Shown: positions 24,965-37,396, numbered from the stretch's first letter. The stretch is 64,000 nt of DNA from Lucifuga dentata (GCA_014773175.1 VXCM01001501.1:1-64000); one strand, 5' to 3'. Made by a program: numbers and translations. Notes: generated by a model from the sequence alone, not told the origin.

Positions 24965-25130
24965 TGATAAGATAAGATAAGATAAACCTTTATTTATCCT
25001 GAGGGAAATTATTGTGCCAAGGTTGCTCAATAGTACAAGTTACATAAGGTGCAATAAAAACAATAAAGTAGTGCAAATTCAAAAATTATAAATTAAACTT
25101 ACAAAGAATTTTATACTGTACTAAAACTAA
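24965..25130 (-). mobile_element. LINE 3' tail fragment ending in a GATAA microsatellite
   Basis: It begins with a GATAA repeat (24967-24986), then ACCTTTATTTATCC and TGAGGGAAATT. On the minus strand this reads as the AATTTCCCTCAGGATAAATA to AAGGTTTATC 3' end typical of fish LINEs whose tail is a short tandem repeat. The body is lost and the inner boundary is a guess. Confidence 0.5.
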
Positions 25131-25179
25131 AAACTAAAACTGCTGTATACACAATTATGACATGTTGATGGTTACCATG

Positions 25180-25580
25180 GGCTATGTTTGCACATTCATG
25201 GTCCAAATTGGGTTTCTGGGTCAAATCGGGTAGTGACATGGACATCGCAACAAAGAAGGCTCTTCTCATTCGGAGAAGAAAGGCGAAAAAACTGAGAATG
25301 TGGGTGTATGAAACCTTGCTGAGTTACTGTTCTAAACTGCTCTACATAGGTTATGAGCTTCTCCATCGCTGTGGCGCTTCTTCTACAGTACAGTTGTTCT
25401 TTGATGGGTCCCACGTTGGAAAGATCAAACTTGAATTTGGTTGAGCTTTGAGCGCTGCATCAAAACGGAGAATCCAAGTGCCGCGCGGCACCAAGCTGGC
25501 GTGACGAAATGAGCAACCAATACACAATAACAGAACGCCCCAGGTCAGCACGACGTTCATCGCTTATCATGTGAAACCGG
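25180..25580. pseudogene. Degenerate PIF/Harbinger-like fragment
   Basis: The plus frame at 25184-25444 has MDIATKKALLI, then RRRKAKKLRMWV, which resembles the basic N-terminus of Harbinger transposases. The opposite strand carries MEKLITYVEQF, reminiscent of a MADF/Myb-like partner-protein start. Harbinger elements often encode both, so an internal deletion may have joined the two gene ends. The right edge reads GTGAAACCGGCCTTAG, whose inverse CTAAGGCCGGTTTCAC looks like a terminus. No left terminus was found. The assignment is from pattern memory only. Confidence 0.42.
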
Positions 25581-26927
25581 CCTTAGTTGACCTTCTCCAA
25601 GCATAGTACAACTACTACTAAGTAGAACTAAGTCGCCTGATGTTAGGGAAGTTTCATCATAAATTCAACGGATTCCTCTTTTATGTTTATTCATTGTGTA
25701 AAACTTGCTAATGAGCAGAATATCATGCCTTCCACTCTCAGGTTTTGCTACGTTTTAGGGGGATTTTACTCTGAAGGCCAGTTTTACTTTACATAGAGTC
25801 ACTGTCACCACAGAGCTGGCTTTATCTTTAGCTCTCTTTAGTTCTTAGCCCTAATGCTGTAGTTTTGGGGGGGAAATGAGTGGTTTATTGGTACTGATTG
25901 CATGATTAAAAAAAAAAAAAAACAGGATGAAGGGTGAAATTTTGAAAAATGGCTGCTTATTTACCATTTACAAAATAAAATTTGAATGATAAGAAACTGC
26001 TATTACTTTTGGGGTTTTTTTATTTACTTATTTTAAATCATGAATAGCACATCAAAAACAATGCAATCTAGGGTTCCTTAAGGGCTAAGTCCTGCGCTAA
26101 CATTATCCACACTACCATGACGTGACCACTTCCATTGGCCAGATTTTTCTTCTCTGGATTTCAACAGACATGCAGAGCCCAGTGAAAAATACCCAGCAAC
26201 AGGCATGTTTTGTTATGTGGTTGAAAAACAGCCGATTTCCACTGCTAGACTGAAAAGCAGCAATGCAACTAACATGAATGTAAACAAATGCACCAGAAAC
26301 AAGAACCGGCTTCCGCTTTGAATTATGGGTAATTGGGCGAAGCTAAGAAAAAGGTGGGATTGTTTGCGCCATGCTCTCTGTGCTGACTATAGATGACCAC
26401 ACTGCTATTTATTCATTCTGTGAGCACAAACATGGAAACTATAATGACTTTTTTAGCACAAAAGTAGACCAGTCTCTTTAAATGTAGTAACACCTGGACT
26501 ATATTACACAGGAATGCACACATACATTTCCATTCCAACTGCAGCATTAAGGCAATTTTTTTTTTTTCTTTTACATTAAATATATTCAATTTACTAGAAA
26601 GCTCTGCAAACAATATCTGTTGCTTCATGCAAGAAATATCATGAAGTAAAATGTACAGGCATGGTATTCATGTCAGTTACCCTGTGACCTACATAATGAG
26701 TGTAAGGCCATGCATACAGTGGGAGTTAGCCAGTGTAAACATATGTTTGGCTATGCTCAGTGAGCTGAGTGAAATAACTGAAATACCTCTGACTCACAAC
26801 TGTATCACTGATGTATGTGATGGGAATTCAATCTGAGGTATGTTTAGACTTTAAACATATTTCCTTTTTTTATATGCAAATCTGATGGGGGAAATGTGAC
26901 TCTCAACATGCAGATACATGGTTTTAT
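25581..26927. other. Unannotated interval
   Basis: Short A and T runs at 25908-25921 and 26557-26567; no gene or recognised repeat. Confidence 0.45.
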
Positions 26928-27503
26928 TTAAAGGATCATATGTTGATTGTGCATGTTTGAGCCCAATATATAGAATCCATATACACATTGCATTACTGAC
27001 AACCATTTCCCAGAATATACTACTTTAGTGGTAAATTTCAGAATTTTTTCCTACCCTCCAGATTGCCATTGGTTTCAGTTCATTCCATACGCTGTTTATT
27101 AAAATCAACTTGTAAAGACTTAAAACGTGCTTGAGATATAATCCACAGTGAACAAGCTGTTTTTTGCCAAAGTAGCTTTATTTAAGTGGTCCAACATGAG
27201 CTGCATGGAAGATGATGTATTTCTCCGCCAGGAAATATAGTCCTAGGAGAAGACAACTTTTACCGAGAAATTAAAATGGCTGTGCCTTTGACAACCGTGC
27301 ATAAGTGTTAGAAGACAAAACAGAATTTTAACTTGGGGTGTATCACCTGAAGTAGGTGATTCTGAAAGATTAGGGGATTTTAAAAAATACAGGAAAACTA
27401 AAATACAGTTTTATGTTTTGAAATTGGTTGTCAGTCACTTAAGATGTATGCTGGTAGAATTTATTGGGCTCAAACATGCACGATTGCTGGTATGGTCCTT
27501 TAA
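26928..27503 (+). mobile_element. TTAA-1 MITE copy 8
   Basis: It runs from TTAAAGGATCATATG to GGTATGGTCCTTTAA, 576 bp. It has the plus-type interior with the CCAGGAAATATAGTCCTAGG block near 27230. It is one of the most complete copies and a good reference for the family. Confidence 0.85.
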
Positions 27504-28609
27504 ATTCTCCTTTATATTATGCATGATTGTGTGTACAAAATGTATAGGCCAGGGGTTTATGGTGCGTCTGTTTTCCAGACCGCAGGTAGCAGTGGACATG
27601 TAGGGACATTTACCCTGTTGGAACTGATGTCGGCGGCAGAAGCTTTTGGAAAGTTAATTGCCTAATATTTCTCAAGTCGACAGTTTCCCCGGGGATTCTG
27701 CCCTCCTCCTGCCCCCAAGCCCTCATCCTTGCAATATCAAAGCAAATGCGTTGAATAATCAGCTTATATATTCACTGGGAACTTGCCATCCCCTGAGATA
27801 CAATTCATGCATGAGGCAGCTTTTTCAGGCAAATAAGCTTAGATAAAAGAGAAGGTATCATTAGTTAGTTAAATGCTGAGCATTAAGTTACTGTTATATT
27901 CATTAGATTCAAAAATCAGCAAGAATTGTTTGGTATTTTTAAGACCAAGGTATGTAGGTAGTGTTTTTAATAACTGATGAAGGCAACCTGTGAAAGTTTG
28001 TCCAGAAATTTTTGAGCTGTAGAGGGTAATGTAAAGAATATGAGTAACTGTCTATTTATGGACCTATTATCACAGTCTATACATGGCATCCACACAAATG
28101 TGTGATTCAGAAGCCTTGACTGCACAGAGATTCCTCCCATGTAGACCACTGGTGTGAATACTGGCACAGTGCCTAGAAAACATGTTTTATACCATCGTCA
28201 TGGTCAGCGAGTTCAGGTAACATAGCAGAGATGCTGGAAATGCATCAAGGTAGCACATCAACAAGTAAGTACACAGCTTTCAGAAGAGTTATTCAACTGT
28301 TAAACTTGTTCCTTAGTTTGTAAGTTGTCATAAACCTTTCTGACACTGTCATGGCTTTCTGCCCATTACATGTTAGCTGGATCTTTACTTCTCTTTTTGA
28401 TCACCGTACTTAATTAAAGGATGTTCATGTAACTATGTGCAGTACATTTTATGACATTGGAAGATAAATTTCCTCTGTAGGATTTTCAAGGCAAAAAGAC
28501 TTCTTGAAAAGCTTAAATCAGTGTGATTCGGGTTGCTTTGGTGTTCTTTGTGGAGGACCTCCAGTGACCTTTTGTCTTTTGTCTTTTCTACTTCTGATGC
28601 CTCCTCATG
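27504..28609. other. Unannotated interval
   Basis: Nothing recognised before the hairpin at 28610. Confidence 0.45.
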
Positions 28610-28660
28610 GCTGGCTGATCTGCCCAACCAGATATCAGCAGGTTGGGCAGATCAGCCAGC
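28610..28660. repeat. Perfect 20-bp inverted repeat with 11-base loop
   Basis: The arms at 28610-28629 and 28641-28660 (first GCTGGCTGATCTGCC, second ending GGCAGATCAGCCAGC) are perfectly complementary around AGATATCAGCA. No homology to the mobile elements in this window is evident. It could fold as a hairpin in DNA or RNA. Confidence 0.9.
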
Positions 28661-29947
28661 AGGCAGAGCTTGCCTTTTGTTTTGGTTCATTCGCTACTTC
28701 CTCAACATGATTAAACTCTGCATTGGTCAAATTAACAGAGAAAAAAATTCTTAATCTTCTTCTTAATCCTTCTTGCAACTCTGGTTAAGAGGAAGAGTGT
28801 GCAATGTCAGTCTCCTCCATCTCCTTTGTCTTCATTTCATTGCTAAATAAACTATATCAGCTGCCAGCTCCTCTCTTTGTTGATTGTAACCCTCCATTAA
28901 AAGGTGACTGGTGAGCATACTGTGCATAGAATGGCATAAAAAGCTCCAGGAAGATATAAAAACAACAGTTACGCCATGATCCCAGTAAGAAAATCTCAAG
29001 TCTTCAAGATATAATCAAAAAAAAAAGAAAAAAAGAAATTTTACAGTCAGTGAGGTGGTCCAGTGAAAAAAAAGTGTTATGATGGAGTCTAGGAATGAAT
29101 CAATTGAAATGTCTACAGGTGAATGTATGGTCATTTTCCCATTTTTCCTGTCCAAGGTTAGCAGAGGAATGAGGGAGGGTTCATGGAAGGGGATGGGTTG
29201 GAGTGTACGATGTATGATGACCTGTTCTTTGGTCATTTCATCTTATGTCTTTTGAAGTATTTGGAGCCTTTATGAACACAGAGGTTACTTGAGAATCATC
29301 CACACTATAAGGAACAAAAGTATACTGTGTGTTACAGTGGAATGTAGTGGGTGAAACAAGTCCAGTCATTGCTAAATAATTTGGGAAATGTAGATCATAT
29401 ATTGCCAGAAAAGATAACCAGCTCATTTTTGGCTCAACTCTGACATACTTATAGTTCTCAGATTTGTAAACTAGGAACACAAAAAAGTGATCCTAAACCA
29501 GAGCACAGACCTGGGAAAAGACCAGCAAGGGGCTTTTGATGATGTGTCGTGACAAAAAAGCAACTTGTTTGAGGAAGGAACTAATAATGCTTGGAAAAAA
29601 GACTCCATTTGCTTGTATGTATGTTTTTATCTCCAAATCCTGTTCCCTCTTGTCTGTCTCCATGTCTCTCGCTCCCTCACCCTCTGTCTGTCTCATGCTC
29701 ATGCACACACATGCACAGGCTGTGTGATGTGGTGGGAAGACCTCAGGAGGTTTGGCTCCTGGTGGTTTCTGGGAGCTGTACCAGAATGGTGAAACGATCT
29801 GTACTCAGTAACAGGATTGGCTTGATCTGGTTTCACCACAGGCCTGGCAGTCTGTTTCTGCCCGGAGACTGAGAGGGTGGAAGGGGTTACTGAAGAAGGG
29901 AAGGAGTTTTTATTAAGTGGTAGGCTGGGTAGAGTTGATCAGGAGTT
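28661..29947. other. Unannotated interval
   Basis: An A-rich patch at 29018-29036 and a CTCT/TGTC-rich patch at 29648-29700; no gene seen. Confidence 0.45.

Positions 29948-30003
<56 letters not shown>
29948..30003. repeat. (GT)n microsatellite, about 28 units
   Basis: Uninterrupted GT array preceded by GTGC. Confidence 0.92.
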
Positions 30004-30006
<3 letters not shown>

Positions 30007-30052
30007 ATGTCTGTGTGTGTTTTGAATGGGGCTTTTTGTTCCAACGTGACTC

Positions 30053-30185
30053 ACCGTGTTCTAGCCACGGTTGGTGCCTGAAGGGAGAGATGAAGGGAGG
30101 GTGAAGTGGCACAGAAGGNACCGTGTTCTAGCCACGGTTGGTGCCTGAAGGGAGAGATGAAGGGAGGGTGAAGTGGCACAGAAGG
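30053..30185. other. Single-N gap with 66-bp flanking duplication
   Basis: The block starting ACCGTGTTCTAGCC and ending GGCACAGAAGG occurs at 30053-30118 and 30120-30185. Confidence 0.9.
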
Positions 30186-30285
30186 AAAAGAGCTGATGTG
30201 GTTAAGTCATTAGGAGACTACATGCTCAGTTGCTCTGTCATCCTTCAGCCTACTTCTCTGATGAATCAGTAAGTCAGCTGGCTGC

Positions 30286-30290
<5 letters not shown>

Positions 30291-30325
<35 letters not shown>
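30291..30325. repeat. (GA)n microsatellite
   Basis: About 17 GA units. Confidence 0.92.
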
Positions 30326-30328
<3 letters not shown>

Positions 30329-30667
30329 GATCTATCTTTTGGTTTACTTGGCTGTCAATCGTTCTAACTTTTAGCCAAATCTTCCACAGCCCACATGCCG
30401 CTGTGGCTACAAGTAACTTCACGTACGACATCAAAACAGGGCGGTGCATGAGATCTCTTACACTGCTGCCCATAAATTTGTCTGCAAAATTTAATGGAGT
30501 TGACATTTCTAATCAGATTTGCAAAGGTTCTCATTACCTTGTTAAACAATTCAAAAAGAATTAGTTGGTTAGTTATGTTTCTTAGAAACCGATGTTTGTC
30601 TCTGTTTGTTTACAAGTAGTGGAGCATAAGCGGAAACACTGCCTGCAATTGTTTCTCCACTTTTTCC

Positions 30668-31320
30668 TTAAAGGACCATACTGGCGATTTTGCATGTTTG
30701 AGCCTGATATATTCAATTTACATATTATTAATAATATAATATTCAACGTTACTGACAATCATTTCCCAAAACATACTACTGGAATGGTGAATTAAAACAT
30801 TTTTTCTTACCTTCCAGACCACCATTGGTTTCAGTTTATTCCAGTACGCCATTAAAATCAGCTTTTTGATACTTGAAACGTTCTTGAGATAGGTAATCCA
30901 TCACTGGGAACAAGATGTATATTAAGATTTTTTTCAAACTTACTTAATTTTAGCATTTAAGCACAATAAAAATGAGGAGTGATCTGAAAATGTTTCCTAG
31001 TGGTGCATTCAAGTACAATACAAGCAAAGAACTGACAAAGGAAGCATTTTCAGATCCCTTCACACTTTTTATTGCGCTTAAATGCTAAAATTACCTCGAA
31101 AATAAATGAATATATGTGTTGTTTGAGATGTTGTTGATGTGTTGTTCCAAAAACATTTTAAGTATCAACAGGTTGATTTTAATAGCGTACCAGAATGAAA
31201 TGAAACCAGTGGCAGTCTGGAAGGTAGGAAAAAAAAAAATTTAATTGTCAGTAATGTTATGTGTATGAAAATTTAATATATTAGGCTCAAACATGAAAAA
31301 TTGACAGTATGGTCCTTTAA
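30668..31320. mobile_element. TTAA-1 MITE copy 9, giant fold-back
   Basis: It has clean TTAA ends (TTAAAGGACCATACTGG, AGTATGGTCCTTTAA). Unlike the other copies, its right half is an inverted version of its left half over roughly 270-300 bp. The ACCTTCCAGACCACC block near 30810 recurs inverted near 31215, the TTTTAGCATTTAAGC block near 30947 recurs inverted near 31075, and GATCTGAAAATG recurs as CATTTTCAGATC. The centre, about 30994-31045, is unpaired. Confidence 0.85.
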
Positions 31321-31380
31321 AGTTTCAAGAAATATCCAGATGATAAAATGTTGTAAATCAAATCCTGTCACCTGTCACAT

Positions 31381-31385
<5 letters not shown>

Positions 31386-31424
<39 letters not shown>

Positions 31425-31442
31425 CCACACACACACACACAC
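31386..31442. repeat. (CA)n microsatellite with CCCC interruption
   Basis: CA array with one ACCCCCAC break near 31421. Confidence 0.9.
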
Positions 31443-31526
31443 CAGTGTTTCTTAGACACCCCTCCTTTGTTCACAGCACTCATTGTCACCCAAGTGTGAG
31501 AGAAACCTCCACTTGAGGCCCACCAA

Positions 31527-31559
31527 TGACCACCTCTCTGAAACTCTGAGAGGTGGTCA
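31527..31559. repeat. Perfect 12-bp inverted repeat with 9-base loop
   Basis: TGACCACCTCTC and GAGAGGTGGTCA are separated by TGAAACTCT, just beyond a long CA array. Confidence 0.88.
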
Positions 31560-31738
31560 CGCACTCATGCCCCCATCACCCCTCCACTGCAGCACCATTT
31601 GCCATGGATGTTTCAAAACCATCTGACCTGGCTGTGCTAACGGGTGGCTATTTTGGGAGAGGGATGGCAAAACCGTCTGCTACTCGTGATGGCTACGGAA
31701 AAAAGAGGGATTGCTAAGAGGGAGTGTGGGGTCCTCCT

Positions 31739-31800
31739 ATCTGTGTGTGTGTGTGTGNGTGTGTGTGTGTGTGTGTGTGTGCGTGTGCGCGCACGCATGC
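31739..31800. repeat. (TG)n with N, then alternating GC-rich run
   Basis: TG array with N at 31758, running into GTGCGTGTGCGCGCACGC. Confidence 0.88.
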
Positions 31801-33077
31801 AGACATGTCCGTGTGTATGCGCATGGGCTACCATACTAGTGACCAAGTCTGATATCAGGGTCATGTGTCGTAGTACGCCGTAGGGATTGTTGTTGAAATC
31901 AGAGATTTCACTCTCTTGCAAAACCCAGACAGACGCTGAAATCTTCTTTATTGCTCTTCATTCTCTGGCAACTGGTTGTTTGTCTTTTAACCTTTCACCT
32001 ACATCATTATTACCAGTGTCTTGGTTTTTGTAAAGCTTAAAAACAGTGTGACGCCTTGCATATATTTTGCAATTATTTAAGTATGCATGCTGATTTGCAC
32101 AAAGCTGCACGTTAGCACATGTATGAAACCTAGAATGTGCCCAGTTAATGGAAATTTTAAAATAAGTCTAAAACAAAACCAAAAAAAAAAACACAACCTG
32201 TAATAAATTATCCATATGTATCCTTTCAGCTTAGGGCGGTCGGCAGGCAAACCGCTTCAACCACCTGTGCTTGCCTATAGTGAAATACACAATCAGGCCC
32301 TCTGGGAAAGAGCCTGATCAACAGGTTGAGCAATGGAACATGCCAGCAGCTGAACTTAGCATCTCTCACTTTGCATCTGTAACATCATCTCGCTCTGTGG
32401 GAGTTCACAGATGGAAAGAAGAAAATGTTTGTCATTCAAATGCGTGGCTGATGAGACTTAGAGGTTCATTGTTACCTTAGCGAGTTGAAACTCCAGCACC
32501 AGCCGCTTGATTCGTGTGTTTTAGAGGTATAATATTGAGAAAACTGTGCGTTCGGTTTCTCAGATATAAATGGAGTTCCTTTCACTTCTTCATTTGATCA
32601 TTTTACTGGAACACTTTTAGACTCTGCATACATATTCCAATCCTTAGTGACATGCAATAAAATTTTCAACATCTTATAAACACACACACATCGGGGACTG
32701 GTCTGTAGAGTGAGTGGGCCAGTTCCTCCTACTATTTCTCTTAATATGTCCCTTGTGCTGGAGGTGTGGAGCTGCCAGCATTGTTCACTTAGTACACTGG
32801 ATGCTAACAGCTGTGCACATTTATTGAGGATAAACACACAATGCAGACATTTTAACCTTGTAAAGACATTTAGTTATGTGTGTTTTAAATGTGGCATATG
32901 AGAAGATGTATTTGAAGTTTGTAGGCGTGAGTTCATCTGCCTTTATGCCTTTGCTGCTTCATCTGTGAGAGTGTGTGTGTCTGTTTAGGATCTGGCAGGA
33001 ACATTGCATAGATAAGGCGTGTCTGCATGTTTGCAAATCCTAGGTTGTTCTCGCTGGACTGTGTAAGAACTTCTTCC
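31801..33077. other. Unannotated interval
   Basis: No repeat or gene recognised; a short A run at 32181-32190. Confidence 0.45.
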
Positions 33078-33205
33078 GATGCAGCTCCAGGGTGTGGATC
33101 GCAGGCCGTAGGACCGGGCCCCGTGTCAGACTCACAAGCATTATGGGTAGGCCTCAAGATGCAGCTCCAGGGTGGGGATCATGGCTTTATGAATGGGCCA
33201 CACGA
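33078..33205. repeat. 80-bp imperfect tandem duplication
   Basis: GATGCAGCTCCAGGGTG at 33078 recurs at 33158, with weaker similarity through GGGCC. Confidence 0.55.
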
Positions 33206-33849
33206 AGCAGCGATGGGTGAGGTATTTCACAGTTGAAATGCTTTAACAAAACCTCAAGTCTGTTTATAAAAATAGAAAAACAAATCAGATATCTGGCAGG
33301 TAGGAGATCATTTGACCCGCCCCTTTTCTCTGAATTCTTGAGGTTTGTGCCTTCCCACGCCTTAGGTGTGTCTTGAATTTTCATAAGAAGTTTTACTAAT
33401 AAGTGTATTTGAAAATGCTGCAAAGGCATAATGACACTTTAATCTGTGAAGCTGATGAAACCTGAATTGTGTCCAGCAGTTTTGTATTTTATTCAAATTT
33501 GGGTCATTTGCTTTATTCATTGCTGTTCATTATTTAGTGGTATGTTCGGGTGTCAAAGGAATTTTTGCCAAATTGTGCTCTGGGAACAAAACTTAACCAC
33601 AGATTCTTCAGTCATGACCAAGTGTGATATCAACACATTCCAGATAAGGTCGTGCATACTGTTGGATTTAGAGAGAGTCTATTTTAATACAAGTCAGGAA
33701 AGTTACAGTGTTTTTCATTCTTCTTTCTCGGCGTTCAGCTGGCAAATAGCAGCATGAAACATATCATAACATGTTCAATGTGGAGACCCAGCATAGCAAA
33801 CGTGATTTGTGTGAGAGTGCATTTTATGTTTGTGGAATGTCTGACTCAC

Positions 33850-33855
<6 letters not shown>

Positions 33856-33883
<28 letters not shown>

Positions 33884-33884
33884 T
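33856..33884. repeat. (GT)n microsatellite
   Basis: About 13 GT units. Confidence 0.88.
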
Positions 33885-34501
33885 CGTCAGTCAGTCACAT
33901 CATCTGAGAGGTTGAGTTAAACATGGTTTAGTTAGATCCTCGCTGAGTTCGCATCCTGTCCCTCTAGCTGTCACTTTGCATAGAGAATGAAGCTTTAACT
34001 AGCAAGGTTTACGTAACAGTTGGAGTCTGATAGCGTGTTACAAAACCTGAAGATTTCTGGATACACAGACATGCTCGTGTGTGTGTGCACTGTGTGTTAA
34101 GGTGATATATGGGTTGTTACATCAGCACCGATGTAACATTTTCAACTACAGCAGGTGTATCAAATGAAATGATAGCCTCATTATAGCCTGTAAAACAATA
34201 TTGTGTGGCAATTTGTTGTGGAACCTAAACATTTAATATACATTTACATGCTGTTATCAATGTGATAATGTGTATATGGTGTCATCCCTCTTCATGTGAA
34301 TATCTCATCCTATGAAAGAAATTGTTCATTTTCAGGTGTTATAGTTTCCACAAGCACTTCTCCTTCTATGCAGGTGCCCTATCAACCTGTAGGAGACGCC
34401 AGTGTAGCAAAAAGTACATCATCCCTCATTGGCTCCAACACTTGTGGAAAATTGGACCCGCCTCTCTGCTCTAATGACATCACCCTGTATGGATACATTC
34501 T
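33885..34501. other. Unannotated interval
   Basis: Nothing recognised. The short TG runs are minor. Confidence 0.45.
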
Positions 34502-34695
34502 TTGAAAGGACGTATTATACAGATTTCTGTCATCTTGTTTTCCTTTATGTGTCTATTTTGAAACCTTTGCAGTACTTTAATGTGTTAAAAAAACACTTTG
34601 ATCCTTTTCTGCTCTCTTGCGGCAGCACTGCTGTGCATACTGGGTGAAAACAAACAGTTTTAGGTACAATCTCTGTAAGGCTCCTTCCTGAAAAG
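34502..34695 (-). mobile_element. TTAA-2 element fragment D
   Basis: Read on the minus strand it contains AGTATGCACAGCAGTGCTGC and ACAGAAATCTGTATAATACG, ending GTCCTTTCAA, matching the right half of copies A to C. The left half is missing or unrecognisable. Confidence 0.6.
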
Positions 34696-34843
34696 CCAGC
34701 CACGATATGGTGGATGCTGTCCTTGTACTTGGATGTGGGTGTGTTATGTGTCGCCGTAAACATGTTACACACATAAAAAAGGACTAATCAAAAACTAGGT
34801 CTTTTAGGACAGTTCAGGATCTATGGATTTGTCTTAATGAGGT

Positions 34844-34878
34844 GTTTTTTTTTTTGTTTTTTTTTTTTTNTTTTTTTA
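34844..34878. repeat. Poly-T run with N
   Basis: T homopolymer interrupted by G and by N at 34870. Confidence 0.85.
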
Positions 34879-35482
34879 TGTGAACCTCAAGTTTTTCAAC
34901 TTCGGCAATGTTCAAGCCATATTCCCTATTATACCATAAAAATGAGGGAAATAACAAAAAATATAATATGTCCCATTTAAGACTAATACACAGAGATTCG
35001 AGCACGCATTAGATTTCTGAACATTTTTCACAATATTACATTTCACTCCAAGACGAGAAATTACACAGTGCCCCTAAGCTTTGTACACACCGACAACACA
35101 CTACTTTGATAGGAATCTTTATTTGACGTAATACACACAATTAATATACGCAATCCAGGAATTAAACATTGTACAAACGTCTTTTCTCAGGGAGGTATCA
35201 TTTAAAGTGTCTATCTTTCCAACTAACATCCATGGATTCACTCAACAATTAGTCACGGACGCATATAGGCCTGCAATTGCAAGACTTTTAATTTGATTTC
35301 ATGCAGCTACCAGCGCTGCATCAGACAATTGGTCTTTTTCATATCATGACTGTGGATGAACCCAGTAACCTTGCGTTAGTGAACACTGCTCTAATTTAAA
35401 GGGCCCTGGGTGGAAGGCTGCCAGCTGCCTGGGGGCATTGCTTCTCAATGGCTCTACCCTGTGATGTGACAGTCAGACAGCC

Positions 35483-35484
<2 letters not shown>
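34879..35484. other. Unannotated interval
   Basis: AT-rich, no gene or repeat recognised. Confidence 0.45.

Positions 35485-35529
<45 letters not shown>
35485..35529. repeat. (CA)n microsatellite
   Basis: About 21 CA units. Confidence 0.92.
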
Positions 35530-35532
<3 letters not shown>

Positions 35533-35740
35533 TTTCTGCTCAATTATATTTAAGTCTTTTGGTTTCACTTGAGCTATTATGGAGCTCAAAGAGAGAGCAA
35601 GTGTCTTCTCTCTTATTCTTCTCGCTGGAACATTAACAGCTAATTTGTCTTGCCGTAGCTGTGGAACACTTTGTTTTATATGTTTTAAGGTTTGCAGTAG
35701 AATTTCAACTACCTAACACACTGAAAAAAGTCTCCTAAAG

Positions 35741-35777
35741 TTTTTTTTTTTTTTTTTTNTTTTTTTTTTTTTTTTTG
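35741..35777. repeat. Poly-T run with N
   Basis: T18-N-T17 around 35759. Confidence 0.88.
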
Positions 35778-35885
35778 TCTGGAAAAAAGTCATAGTAATC
35801 TGCCAGCGCAGTGAGGTGGAATTTTCTAGAATCATCTTTGTCTTGATTCTAGTGCAGTGATCTGTCTTATTCTGTATTCTTTCAA

Positions 35886-36012
35886 CTACTAAAACTTTTG
35901 TACTTTTGTACCACACATACATAAAAAAAAAAACATAAGGTATTTTGTNCTACTAAAACTTTTGTACTTTTGTACCACACATACATAAAAAAAAAAACAT
36001 AAGGTATTTTGT
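35886..36012. other. Single-N gap with 63-bp flanking duplication
   Basis: The block starting CTACTAAAACTT and ending GGTATTTTGT, with an internal A11 run, flanks N at 35949. Confidence 0.9.
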
Positions 36013-37067
36013 AAGCATTAGTCTTTTTGGGTTCCTAAAAAAAGAAAAGTGAGATATTCAGTGAAAGTGAGATATGGTGAGATATGAAGAAAAATAAAGA
36101 ACCTAAAGTAAAGAGATACTTGACTCCTTACGCTATCATACAGATATCATTGTTATGACAGTTAAATTACATGATCTTTTCAGCAAGACGCCAAAATGAG
36201 ATCTGTCCTTGTGATAAAACAGAATGGAACTCTTGACTTTGAAACATGGGTACTTAACGCTGCATAAATGAGTGGCGTAGAGGCTTTAGGTTAGATGTAT
36301 GCAATATAAAGTCACCATTCCACCTGACGCCCTCCAGGTGATGCAATGTGTGTGACGATAATTCTCAGAAGTTTAATTCCTAAAAACATGCCTTAAAAAT
36401 AACTCTTTACACTTCCTTCCCCTTGCTGTGCACTACTCTCCTCAGGCAAAGAGGCTGATTTATTGACAACGCCCTGCCATGACAGAGTGTTTTAAAAGCA
36501 GGGGATTTTTATTTCAAACATTTTATGGCCTTTAAACCACGAGACACAGCGTGGCGATGAAGACCTCATGACTGCCGGCAGACAGGACAGGGGGGAAGCA
36601 AAGCCTCCTCCATCAGTTCTTTCTGTGGGAAGCTTTTGTCCAATAAGAGGTCACGCACCACACCCGATTCATGTCATGTGCTCCTCATTGCATGGCGAGG
36701 AACACAAGACAACAAGGATGTGTTTGTTGGTGCAAGTATGATGAGAGAGGCAGAGCAAATGCGTTAGCATCAGTACGCGTGTGGCTCCGATGTACGCTCA
36801 TCAGCATTTCAGAAACCGATGTATTGTTTAAGTTCATATCTGTTTCTTTTTCATGTGTGTCCATGTGTGTGTCTTACTGTCTTTTCTGCATAGTGTAAGT
36901 ATTATAGCATATGCTGGACTCTCTGTGAGTGGGTGTACTGGCTGCAGGTCAAGGCCTCTTGGCACCTCAGGACCTTAACGCTGCTGTGAAGGACTCTTAA
37001 CTGCACACCCACGTCTTTCTCTTAAATTCTGGACTGCATCAGCATTCTTTGGATTAATCTATAGCAG
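36013..37067. other. Unannotated interval
   Basis: Tandem GTGAGATAT words near 36049-36085. The 36671-36898 frame has no recognised domain. Confidence 0.4.
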
Positions 37068-37336
37068 TCATCCTCAAAGTCCGGATCCAGTCTGGATCTG
37101 GACCAAACCACAACTGTCTCCGGTCTCTGAGCACATTATACTTTTCATATGTATTGTATTGTATGACATCGCTGCGACGCAACGAATCAAAATTCTCCGC
37201 TGAGAGTGTCTACTCTGCTTTGGTTTGGTCCAGTCACATTCAGCGTCCCATCATCTCCATGACAACGATGGGTTGACACAGTGCTGGGCTTATCGACAGT
37301 TGACAGCGCAGATTGACAGTTGATAACACAGGTAGT

Positions 37337-37350
37337 TTCAGCAGCAGCAG

Positions 37351-37395
<45 letters not shown>
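37337..37395. repeat. (CAG)n-(CA)n compound microsatellite
   Basis: Five CAG/GCA units (37337-37353) run into about 21 CA units, inside the unclassified repeat. Confidence 0.88.
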
Positions 37396-37396
<1 letters not shown>

